Source: Arsukibacterium tuosuense
GTDB taxonomy: Bacteria; Pseudomonadota; Gammaproteobacteria; Enterobacterales; Alteromonadaceae
Reading direction: 5' to 3'
Assembly (NCBI RefSeq): GCF_900215315.1
Contig: NZ_OBEB01000005.1
Location: 248,001-312,000 of the forward strand
Length of the DNA: 64,000 bases
Part shown: positions 29,081 through 36,405 of the stretch, one piece after another
How positions within the stretch are numbered: position 1 is the first letter of the stretch
How the letters are laid out: each line of letters starts with the position of its first letter
Notes under the pieces: generated by a model
What the model was told of the DNA's origin: nothing
The model's database searches: none
Seen by the model: the letters and a program-made list of their open reading frames with translations, nothing else
Translations under genes and position numbers: made by a program

Positions 29081-29120
29081 ACCAACAAAAAAGCCAGCGC
29101 AAGCTGGCTTTTTTGTTGGT
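29081..29120. terminator. Perfect 18-bp palindromic bidirectional terminator
   Basis: Positions 29081-29098 are the exact reverse complement of 29103-29120, leaving a GCAA (GNRA-type) tetraloop. Six T lie within the stem on both strands. It lies between rpsT and the convergent ArsR-family gene and can terminate both. Confidence 0.93.
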
Positions 29121-29132
29121 GTTGCCAGTATG

Positions 29133-29432
29133 TCAGCTGCAATACAATTTATGCATTAACGCAATAAGTTGCTCTGCTTCATCACTGCTCAACCGATAAT
29201 ACACCGTCTGTGCGACTTTGCGGGTTTTAACCAACTTGTGCCGACGTAGTAAAGCCAGATGCTGGGACAGCGCAGACTGGCTTAAATCGAGTTTGTCATT
29301 AATATCACCAACTGACATTTCGCCTTCCAGCAGGTGACATAGGATTATTAAACGTCGCTCATTCGACACAGCTTTTAACAGTTTCACTGCTTGCGCTGAA
29401 TTTTCCAGCATGTCATTCAAGTTCATTTTCAT
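29133..29432 (-). CDS. ArsR/SmtB-family regulator, HlyU/BigR-like
   Basis: A 99-residue winged-helix repressor: AVSNERRLIILCHLLEGEMSVGDI, recognition helix QSALSQHLALLRRHKLV, wing TRKVAQTVYYRL. It keeps two cysteines, one in IILCHL (near residue 32) and one in the C-terminal LYCS. The pair matches the persulfide- and redox-sensing cysteines of HlyU, BigR, SqrR and YgaV, and it lacks the metal-site Cys motif of ArsR. Sequence similarity to Vibrio HlyU is visible along its length. No sulfide-oxidation gene lies adjacent, so its target is unknown. Reactive sulfur sensing is inference. Confidence 0.85.
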   Translation of the reverse strand: MKMNLNDMLENSAQAVKLLKAVSNERRLIILCHLLEGEMSVGDINDKLDLSQSALSQHLALLRRHKLVKTRKVAQTVYYRLSSDEAEQLIALMHKLYCS

Positions 29433-29557
29433 TTCTCTGGCTTTCTGAATTTGGCTGATTATTACCGATTAGACCAGAATGCGACAAGATAATCATTCTT
29501 GTTTAACAATATTAAACATTAAACGAATATTAATTAAGCAAAATGCAGTATTCAGCA

Positions 29558-29935
29558 TTAATGCTGAAGTGACTGTACCAAATTGCATATTCGTTTAGCC
29601 GAGAACGGTTTCACTACAAAGGCGTTAGCGCCACCGGCAATCGCATCCTTAAGATTTTCCACACTGGAGTATGCAGACACCATAAATATCTGAGCCTGAT
29701 TATCCAGTTGTTTGAAACGCCTTAATAATACCTTGCCGTTGATGTCTGGCAGCTGAATATCAAGAAAAACTAACTGAGGGTGATAGGTAGCAAATAACTG
29801 ATCGGCACTGGCACCATCCGCCGCTTCATATATTGTGGTTATACCAAGCTGCCCCAGGATCTGGCGCAAGTACTCGCGAACGGTACTGGTATCGTCTACC
29901 AATAGTGCTGACGTATAAGATTGTTGAGCTTGCAT
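29558..29935 (-). CDS. Single-domain response regulator (CheY-like)
   Basis: 125 residues from the ATG at 29935. The frame continues to 30010, but the receiver fold begins right after this start. Asp14-Asp15, phosphoacceptor Asp59 in LVFLDIQLPDING, Ser in FMVSAYSS and Lys in VVKPFSAKR are all present. There is no output domain. It is not next to a kinase or chemotaxis genes, so its partner is unknown. Possible roles are phosphorelay intermediate or CheY-type output. Confidence 0.85.
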   Translation of the reverse strand: MQAQQSYTSALLVDDTSTVREYLRQILGQLGITTIYEAADGASADQLFATYHPQLVFLDIQLPDINGKVLLRRFKQLDNQAQIFMVSAYSSVENLKDAIAGGANAFVVKPFSAKRICNLVQSLQH

Positions 29936-30085
29936 CCCTGAAGCCTCGTTGCCAAAATTCCGAAAAAAACTTTTGCCCGGAAGCCTTATCCTGAGCACAA
30001 TGCATTTCACCGCCCCCTGCTAGGGCCGGCATAAAAAGCATGCTAAAGTCCCGATAATGTAACAACACTAAGGCAGAATGAAAAG

Positions 30086-31426
30086 ATGAAATTGTGGTTA
30101 ACAACAATAATTGCGGCAACAAGCTTTGCTATCAGCGGCAGTGCTACAGCAAATCAGCTGGAACTGAATAATGATCTGGCCTACAAATTGGTAGAATCAC
30201 TTACAGTTGAAGTCGGCCCGCGACTGGCAGGCAGTGAAGCTGACGCCCGGGCAGTCGCCTGGGCAGAGCAAAAGTTTAACCAGTTAGGTTTTGACAAAGT
30301 CTGGACCGAACCTTTTACCATGCAGTACTGGGAGCGGGGTAATGCCAGCCTGCGGGTTGAAGCCCCCTTTAACCAGGCGCTGGTGTTAACCGCACTGGGT
30401 GGTTCAATCGGTACCCCTTTTGATGGCATTAGCAGTCAGGTAGTTATGTTTGACAACCTGCAGCAGCTGCAGCAAGCCGACCCGGCTAACGTAAAAGATA
30501 AAATCGTTTTTATCAACCAGGCTTTACGCAAAGATATTCGTGGCAGCTTTTACGGTCAGGTTGTTGGTGCCCGGGCCCAGGGCGCGGTTGAAGCAGCCAA
30601 GCTGGGGGCCAAAGCGATAATTATCCGTTCGGTTGGTACCAGTAATAACCGCTTTGCCCATACCGGCATTATGCGTTACTCGGAGGATGTACCAAGGATC
30701 CCGGCTGCGGCTATTTCAGTACCGGATGCCCAACAGCTTAGTAAAATGCTGGCAATACACCCTGAAACCAGTTTAAGTCTGAATATGAAAAACAACCTGC
30801 CGGGTGAAGTGACCAGCCACAATGTTATTGCCGAAATTACCGGCAGCAAACGCCCGAAAGAGATAGTATTAATCAGTGCTCATATTGACTCCTGGGACGA
30901 AGGCACCGGTGCACTGGATGATGGTGCTGGTGTAGGCCTGGTAATGGCAACCGCAGCCCTGTTAAAACAACATAAACCAGAGCGCACTATCCGGGTAGTA
31001 TTATTTGGCAACGAAGAAGGTGGTCTGATTGGTGCACGTGCTTATGCTGCCCGCCACGCTGCTGAATTAAAAAACCATGTATTTGCCTCAGAGTCAGACT
31101 TTGGCGCTGGCCGGATTTGGCGTTTTGATACCGGCTTTGGTGAACAGGCGTTGGCCTTTGGTTCAGACCTTCAGCAGCAACTTAAGTACCTGGGCATTGA
31201 AGCGGGCACTAATACCGCTTCAGGCGGGCCAGATGTATCAGTATTAAAAGCCATGGGAGTGCCGGTCGCCTCGTTACAACAGGATGGCACCGATTACTTT
31301 GATTTCCACCACACACCAAACGATACATTGGATAAAATAGACCCGGCTGCACTACAACAGAATTTACAAGCCTGGTTGATTATGACCCGGATCATTGCCA
31401 ACAGTAATGTCGATTTAAGAAAGTAA
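30086..31426 (+). CDS. Secreted M28-family zinc aminopeptidase with PA domain
   Basis: 446 residues with a signal peptide (MKLWLTTIIAATSFAISGSATA). The PA insert domain (about residues 110-210) is followed by the M28 catalytic core: HIDSWDEGTGALDDGAG (zinc His and Asp), FGNEEGGLIGA with the catalytic Glu-Glu, ESDFGAG and, near the end, FDFHHTPNDTLD with the last zinc His. It is an exported metallo-aminopeptidase of the plasma-glutamate-carboxypeptidase-like group, likely periplasmic, for peptide use. Monocistronic. Confidence 0.9.
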   Translation: MKLWLTTIIAATSFAISGSATANQLELNNDLAYKLVESLTVEVGPRLAGSEADARAVAWAEQKFNQLGFDKVWTEPFTMQYWERGNASLRVEAPFNQALVLTALGGSIGTPFDGISSQVVMFDNLQQLQQADPANVKDKIVFINQALRKDIRGSFYGQVVGARAQGAVEAAKLGAKAIIIRSVGTSNNRFAHTGIMRYSEDVPRIPAAAISVPDAQQLSKMLAIHPETSLSLNMKNNLPGEVTSHNVIAEITGSKRPKEIVLISAHIDSWDEGTGALDDGAGVGLVMATAALLKQHKPERTIRVVLFGNEEGGLIGARAYAARHAAELKNHVFASESDFGAGRIWRFDTGFGEQALAFGSDLQQQLKYLGIEAGTNTASGGPDVSVLKAMGVPVASLQQDGTDYFDFHHTPNDTLDKIDPAALQQNLQAWLIMTRIIANSNVDLRK

Positions 31427-31450
31427 CGCTACAGTCGGCACATTTCGCAG

Positions 31451-31825
31451 TTAATTTGTCAGCGCCGGGCGATGCCGGCGCTGCATATTGCGGGTAATCC
31501 ACAACTGCATCCCTACTATCAGCAGAATGGCTGCCGACGGATAAAAAAGCTGACTGAGCGGCAGCACAAAAATAGTCAACGCTAATAACAGACAGGCAAA
31601 AGGTAGCAATTCATAACCCCAAAATGGCACCGGGCCGTTTTTCCGATCCGCAAAAACGTCATCTTCCCGCCTGTGTTCTGAACGTACAATCCATACCAAC
31701 GCACCAGCCAGGAATAATAACGCACCTGATGCCACGCCAAGCGCTGATGGCAATACCATCATACCGACTAAACCAGCAACCATGTAACTGTAAGGTAAAG
31801 GTTCATATATTGTAGTTGGTAGCAC
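31451..31825 (-). CDS. Small inner-membrane protein of unknown function
   Basis: 124 residues with about four hydrophobic segments: YMVAGLVGMMVLPSALG and ASGALLFLAGALVWIV, then, after a charged loop SEHRREDDVFADRKNG, LLPFACLLLALTIFVL and PSAAILLIVGMQLWI. The start is GTG behind a strong AGGAGGGTGA site. No family is recognised. It is convergent with the peptidase gene, 24 bp apart. Confidence 0.65.
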   Translation of the reverse strand: MLPTTIYEPLPYSYMVAGLVGMMVLPSALGVASGALLFLAGALVWIVRSEHRREDDVFADRKNGPVPFWGYELLPFACLLLALTIFVLPLSQLFYPSAAILLIVGMQLWITRNMQRRHRPALTN

Positions 31826-32003
31826 AGCGTCACCCTCCTATATCAACCATAACAACGTTATAAGTATAGAAGCCTGACAGTGTTTTGCTTGTTTTTTATA
31901 CAACCGTACAGTCAGTCTGTTTATTAGATTAGCTTTTTTAAAGGCGATTAAAGCACTAAACCCTATAAATCATCTTGTTAGCCTGCGGCCCCCATCATGA
32001 CGA

Positions 32004-32038
32004 CCTCTAATGCATTAAATAATATAATGCGAAAGAGG
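32004..32038. repeat. Imperfect inverted repeat in the 290-bp gap before the YgjV-like gene
   Basis: CCTCT at 32004-32008 pairs with AGAGG at 32034-32038, and GCATTA (32012-32017) with TAATGC (32025-32030), separated by a 3-base internal mismatch. The rest of the 31826-32115 gap is AT-rich with no other feature seen. The repeat could be an operator or a leader hairpin. Confidence 0.5.
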
Positions 32039-32115
32039 TAAAATTACTCAGTTGATGAAAAGTTAGCCAATATGGATAATGCGCGCCACTTTGGTAGGCA
32101 TTGCGGCGGTACGGT

Positions 32116-32403
32116 ATGGAAAGCATGGTGTATGACATTATCAGCTGGGTTGGTTTAACCATCTGTATCGGGGCATTTTTTATAAAAGATGTGTTCTGGC
32201 TTAGATTAGCCACATTAATAGGTTGCAGCCTGTTATTTGTCTACTACAGCCATATTGCAATCCCTCAGGGCGTTATTTCAAACCTGTTGGTGCTATTAAT
32301 TAATGCCTATTATTTAGTACGTTTTGCCAGTGCCCGCAGAAAAGCATTGAATGCCAGTAAATTAGCTGTCCCGGCCTCTACCGCTTTAACAACGGAAAAC
32401 TAG
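32116..32403 (+). CDS. YgjV-like small inner-membrane protein
   Basis: 95 residues from the ATG at 32116. The frame extends to a TTG at 32101, and another ATG at 32125 is possible. There are three hydrophobic segments: YDIISWVGLTICIGAFFIKD, WLRLATLIGCSLLFVYYSHI and VISNLLVLLINAYYLVRF. The helix pattern W-x-G...lKd...LR...G...Y......N...LINAYYL fits the Imp-YgjV family, whose function is unknown. No clear ribosome-binding site marks the start. Standalone gene. Confidence 0.65.
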   Translation: MESMVYDIISWVGLTICIGAFFIKDVFWLRLATLIGCSLLFVYYSHIAIPQGVISNLLVLLINAYYLVRFASARRKALNASKLAVPASTALTTEN

Positions 32404-32488
32404 GTAATGCTCATGGTAGCTTACCCGGGCTTTTTTCAGGCCGGGTGACAGGCTATACTTAGCCGCTTAAAGCAGTTGGAGCCGGCAC

Positions 32489-33064
32489 ATGCAAGATAAT
32501 GAACTTGACCTGTTTCTGCAGGAAATGACTGATGTTAAACCTTTGTCGCAAGATGAAGTGCGCCAGCAAACTGAATTCAGCCCAACGCTAGCTCAGCAAG
32601 CCCGGCGCAAAGCGGCAGAACAGGAAATGGAGTACGATCCCAACTATCTGAGCATGGAATATGTTGATTTAGTCAAACCGGACGATCCATTCGCATTTTG
32701 TAAAGATGGCGTCCAGCAAGGTGTATATCGAAACTTACGGCTCGGCAAATACCAACTTGACGCCACGCTTAATCTGCTGGGTAAAACCCTGACAGAAGCC
32801 CGCAGCCAGCTAATCCATTTTATTGACGATTGTCATAAACGTGGCATCCGCACCTTACTGATCCATCATGGCATGGGCCGCAACAGCAAACCTCATCCGG
32901 CAATACTGCGCAGCTATGTGTTTAAATGGCTACCCCAGTTACCGGCTGTACTGGCCGCACATACCGCACAACGCCAACATGGTGGCTATAGCGCCACCTA
33001 TGTGCTGCTACAAAAGAATGCGGAGCAAAAACGCCAGAACCGTGAGCGACATACCAAGAATTAA
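32489..33064 (+). CDS. smrA: Smr-domain DNA endonuclease SmrA
   Basis: The 191-residue protein has an N-terminal DUF2027/linker helical region (LFLQEMTDVKPL, QARRKAAEQ) and a C-terminal Smr domain (about residues 90-180) with LDATLNLLGKTLTEAR, RTLLIHHGMGRNSKPHPAILRSYV and AHTAQRQHGGYSATYVLL. The LDxH is here LDAT and the TGxG motif is HGMG. The same set occurs in the SmrA subgroup of E. coli type, a nicking endonuclease. TTGGAG lies 7 bases before the ATG. A structured, T-tract-free hairpin element lies 44 bp after the stop. Confidence 0.88.
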   Translation: MQDNELDLFLQEMTDVKPLSQDEVRQQTEFSPTLAQQARRKAAEQEMEYDPNYLSMEYVDLVKPDDPFAFCKDGVQQGVYRNLRLGKYQLDATLNLLGKTLTEARSQLIHFIDDCHKRGIRTLLIHHGMGRNSKPHPAILRSYVFKWLPQLPAVLAAHTAQRQHGGYSATYVLLQKNAEQKRQNRERHTKN

Positions 33065-33107
33065 ATTAACAGATTAAGGTATTGCTCAAAAGCAACAGGC
33101 TGAAAGC

Positions 33108-33164
33108 ATCAAGGGGCCAGCGTTATTTGTCAGCCAACGCTGACAACAACCCTAACCCCTTGAT
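33108..33164. other. Conserved-looking stem element with two competing inner hairpins
   Basis: ATCAAGGGG (33108-33116) pairs perfectly with CCCCTTGAT (33156-33164). Inside, CAGCGTT (33118-33124) can pair with AACGCTG (33136-33142), or TGTCAG (33128-33133) with CTGACA (33140-33145), but not both. No T tract follows, so it is not a standard terminator. It lies between the convergent smrA and the 37-residue ORF. Confidence 0.5.
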
Positions 33165-33221
33165 ATTTGGTCATTCCACTTGACCGAATCTTTTCCTGCA
33201 GCCTTAAGTCTGATTAACCGT

Positions 33222-33335
33222 TCAGATTAACAACCAGGCCGCTTCGGCTTTGGTCAGAAACGCCGACAGTGCCATAAGACACACAACAACGGCGATTGCA
33301 GTAAAGCCAAAACCACGACTGGACGCTTTACTCAT
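33222..33335 (-). CDS. Predicted 37-residue single-span membrane peptide
   Basis: A short ORF: ATG at 33335 with GAGG 6 bases before it, encoding MSKASSRGFGF then TAIAVVVCLMALSAFL and a C-terminal TKAEAAWLLI, ending TGA at 33222. A basic N-terminus, one hydrophobic helix and a proper ribosome-binding site support a real small protein. It is the only gene candidate in the 33065-33453 gap. No family is recognised. The main doubt is length. Confidence 0.5.
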   Translation of the reverse strand: MSKASSRGFGFTAIAVVVCLMALSAFLTKAEAAWLLI

Positions 33336-33453
33336 AACATACCTCAGTGACGCATTTTATTCTTTTTATTGGAATTTCAGTTTAAGTTACCCCAAACCGT
33401 TGCTGAGTGTAGTTAACTTGTTACAAATTTACAATAACTGTGTTTTTAACCAG

Positions 33454-34374
33454 TTAGTAGCCTCTGACCAAATCTACCGGGTTAAGTAGGCTGCTACCTT
33501 GCTGAGCGCGGCGATAATTATCGGCAATCTGGCTGACGACCGTGCTGACATTTGTTACCGCTGACACATGCGGCGTTATCAGCAGCGCCGGATGCTGCCA
33601 CAGTGGGCTGGCCGACGGTAGCGGTTCCTGGCGGAATACATCCAGGCAGGCCGCCACCAGTGGACCATGATCCAGTGCAGCCAGTAGCGCCGTTTCATCA
33701 ACGATAGCTCCCCTGGCGACATTAATAAAAATGGCACCGGGTTTTAACGCCTGAAAAAACGCTTGGTTCAGCAGGTTCTCTGTTACTGACGTTAGTGGTA
33801 GCAGACAAATAACCACATCTGCCGCTGCGACAGCATGATGCAGCTGCTCAGCCCCGGCAAAGCTTTGAATATTTTTCAGGCTTTTACCACTGCGAGCCCA
33901 GCCGGATACCTGGTACCCTGCCTGGCAAAAATGATCTGCGACCGCCCCACCCAGTTCGCCCAGACCCAGCACGGTAATATGGTTAAGTTTGCGCGGGCTT
34001 TTCGGCCGCCACACCGATTGTTGCTGCTGGCGACTGAATACATCAAGCTGTAGCCGGTAATAGCTGACAATACCGTCAAGATACCCGACCATTGCGTCGG
34101 TTAGTGCCGGGTCAACAATTCTGCTGATTGGCAGTTCTGGTAAGGTCGGGTCAGCGAGGATTGAATCGACTCCGGCACCAAAACACTGAATGGCTTTTAA
34201 GTTCACCAGACCGTTCAGACAACCAGGTGGCTGTTTCCATACCACAGCAAACTCCACTTCTGCCGGGTCCTCCAGTTCAGGCCAGATTTCAATCCGGGTC
34301 TCCGGCAGTGCTTGCTGCAGCCGTTGTTGTAAGTCATCCAGTTTTCGGTCAGGAATGATTAAAGCAATGCTCAT
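33454..34374 (-). CDS. ghrA: Glyoxylate/hydroxypyruvate reductase (GhrA-type D-2-hydroxyacid dehydrogenase)
   Basis: 306 residues from the ATG at 34374; a GTG at 34386 would add four. The NAD(P)-binding motif is VLGLGELGGAVADHF, followed by SGWARSGK. INVARGAIVDETALLAALDHG carries the substrate Arg; the catalytic Glu is in FRQEPLP and the His in LITPHVSA. Length and the missing long N-terminal arm match GhrA rather than GhrB or SerA. It reduces glyoxylate and hydroxypyruvate. Monocistronic and divergent from the acyltransferase gene. Confidence 0.9.
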   Translation of the reverse strand: MSIALIIPDRKLDDLQQRLQQALPETRIEIWPELEDPAEVEFAVVWKQPPGCLNGLVNLKAIQCFGAGVDSILADPTLPELPISRIVDPALTDAMVGYLDGIVSYYRLQLDVFSRQQQQSVWRPKSPRKLNHITVLGLGELGGAVADHFCQAGYQVSGWARSGKSLKNIQSFAGAEQLHHAVAAADVVICLLPLTSVTENLLNQAFFQALKPGAIFINVARGAIVDETALLAALDHGPLVAACLDVFRQEPLPSASPLWQHPALLITPHVSAVTNVSTVVSQIADNYRRAQQGSSLLNPVDLVRGY

Positions 34375-34552
34375 AGCCAATTTCACTTAATTAACGCTGA
34401 AATAAAGTCATAGCTGATTCTAGCGCAAAAACCCCATTGCTAGCGACAACAGCAAACTTCCGTAAATTGCCATAAAACTGTCGCGCCGTTGTCATATTGC
34501 AGGGTTAGCCTGCAAGCACTGGCCGTTACATCGGTATTATGCGGGAGGTTTT

Positions 34553-36259
34553 ATGTTTAATGTCGAGCAGGTTATTCAGCAACAAATGCCCGGGATCACT
34601 GGTAAACCCTGGCTGTATAAACCGGTTAAAGGTGCCTTAAGTTATTTGCTGCATGAACAGGAGTTTGCGGCGTTCAGCCAGCAATATCCTCATCTGCAGG
34701 GCCTTGATTTTGTCGAGCAGGTGCTGGAGTACTTTAACTTCAGTTACAGTGCCCGCGACACTGAAATTGCCCGGATCCCCGCCAGTGGCAAAGTGGTGAT
34801 TATTGCCAACCACCCTATTGGTTCGTTAGATGGCCTGGCGCTGATCAAACTGATCAGCGATATCAGACCCGATGTCAAGATCATTGCCAACCAGCTATTA
34901 ATGTCAGTAACTGCCCTGCACAGCCTGCTGTTACCCGTCAATAACATGGAAGGCGGCACTGAGCGCGGCCGCTTAAGTGAGATCAGGAAGCATTTGCAGC
35001 AGGACGGTGCGCTGGTGTTATTTCCGGCGGGGGAAGTGTCACGCCTGAAACCAAACGGTGTGCGCGATGGTAAATGGCACAACGGTTTTCTGCGTTTTGC
35101 CAGCAGTGCTAAAGCCCCGATATTACCGATTTATATTGATGGCAGAAATTCAGCGCTGTTTTATGGCGCCTCGATGCTATATAAACCTCTGGCAACGATG
35201 CTGTTGGTGCAGGAGATGTTTAAGCAACAACGCAAAAACATCACCATGCGAATTGGCGAGCAGATCCCGTTCGACAGTTATGGTCAACTACCGCTATCCA
35301 CTAAAGAGCAGCTTAAACTATTTAAGAAACACCTGTACCGGCTGGCGAAAGACAAAGCACCGTTGTTACGTACCCAAAGTACTATTGCCCACCCGGAACT
35401 ACGTAGCGAATTAAAAGCAGACCTGGCAAAGTGCCAGCCATTAGGCACAACCAGCGATGGTAAACTAATTTATCTGTACCATCATCAGCAAAGCTCGGCG
35501 CTGATGCGGGAAATTGGCCGGTTACGTGAACAGGCCTTCCGGGCAGTGGGTGAAGGTACCGGTAATAAGCGCGACATTGATAAATACGACAGCTACTATC
35601 ACCACCTGATCCTGTGGGACCCGACAGAGCTGGAAATGGTTGGTGCGTACCGGCTGGCACCCAGTGCAGAGGTTATTGCTAACGCAGGGGTGGATGGCTT
35701 ATACACTGCCAGCTTGTTTCACTATAACCAGGCCATGCAACCTTATTTAGAGCAGGGGCTCGAACTTGGCCGCAGCTTCATTCAGCCACGCTATTGGGGA
35801 AAACGCAGCCTCGATTACCTGTGGTATGGGATTGGCGCCTATTTACAACACAACCCACAAATCCGTTATTTGTTTGGTGCGGTGAGTATTTCGGCCAGTT
35901 ATCCGCAAACTGGCCGCGACTTACTGGTCTATTTTTACACCCTGTATTTTGGCGTAAAGAACTCGCCGGCTCTGGCTAATCAGCCTTACCTGTTATCTCC
36001 GGAGCAACAACAAAGCCTGCAGCAACACTTTTGTGGTAATGATTACAGTGCCGACTTTAGCCAGTTAAAGCACTTGTTAGCCAACATGGGGCTGAACGTG
36101 CCAACCTTATACAAACAATACAGCGAACTGTGTCAGCCAGGCGGTGTCAGCTTCTTATCGTTCAGTACCGATCCGGCCTTTGCCGACTGTGTAGATGGTC
36201 TGGTACTGGTAGACCTGCAGCAACTTAAGCCAGCCAAACAAGCGAGATATCTGAGTTAG
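34553..36259 (+). CDS. Two-domain acyltransferase: PlsC-like plus GNAT/OlsB-like (OlsF-like)
   Basis: A 568-residue fusion. The N-terminal half (about 1-270) is a lysophospholipid acyltransferase with NHPIGSLDG (acceptor His near 87), VNNMEGGTERGR and FPAGEVSR. The C-terminal half (about 300-565) is the OlsB/hemolysin-type N-acyltransferase domain with REQAFRAVGEGTG, YDSYYHHLILWD, GAYRLAP, ELGRSFIQPRYWG and LFGAVSIS. The order PlsC then OlsB is that of OlsF of Serratia and some Flavobacteria, which makes ornithine lipids alone by N- and then O-acylation. GGGAGG precedes the ATG. Ornithine lipid synthesis is inference; a lipid for another amino acid is possible. Confidence 0.85.
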   Translation: MFNVEQVIQQQMPGITGKPWLYKPVKGALSYLLHEQEFAAFSQQYPHLQGLDFVEQVLEYFNFSYSARDTEIARIPASGKVVIIANHPIGSLDGLALIKLISDIRPDVKIIANQLLMSVTALHSLLLPVNNMEGGTERGRLSEIRKHLQQDGALVLFPAGEVSRLKPNGVRDGKWHNGFLRFASSAKAPILPIYIDGRNSALFYGASMLYKPLATMLLVQEMFKQQRKNITMRIGEQIPFDSYGQLPLSTKEQLKLFKKHLYRLAKDKAPLLRTQSTIAHPELRSELKADLAKCQPLGTTSDGKLIYLYHHQQSSALMREIGRLREQAFRAVGEGTGNKRDIDKYDSYYHHLILWDPTELEMVGAYRLAPSAEVIANAGVDGLYTASLFHYNQAMQPYLEQGLELGRSFIQPRYWGKRSLDYLWYGIGAYLQHNPQIRYLFGAVSISASYPQTGRDLLVYFYTLYFGVKNSPALANQPYLLSPEQQQSLQQHFCGNDYSADFSQLKHLLANMGLNVPTLYKQYSELCQPGGVSFLSFSTDPAFADCVDGLVLVDLQQLKPAKQARYLS

Positions 36260-36405
36260 TGGCAACAATGCGCAACGTAAAGGCTGTGTAAAGATCGAAC
36301 GAAGTTCAGTTAGCATTAAGTCTCAGCTGCCTATAACCTCTATACTTGTGTAATGTGTCGTCAATTTTATTGGCGCCAATACCGCCCACTGTGGAGGAAA
36401 CCACT

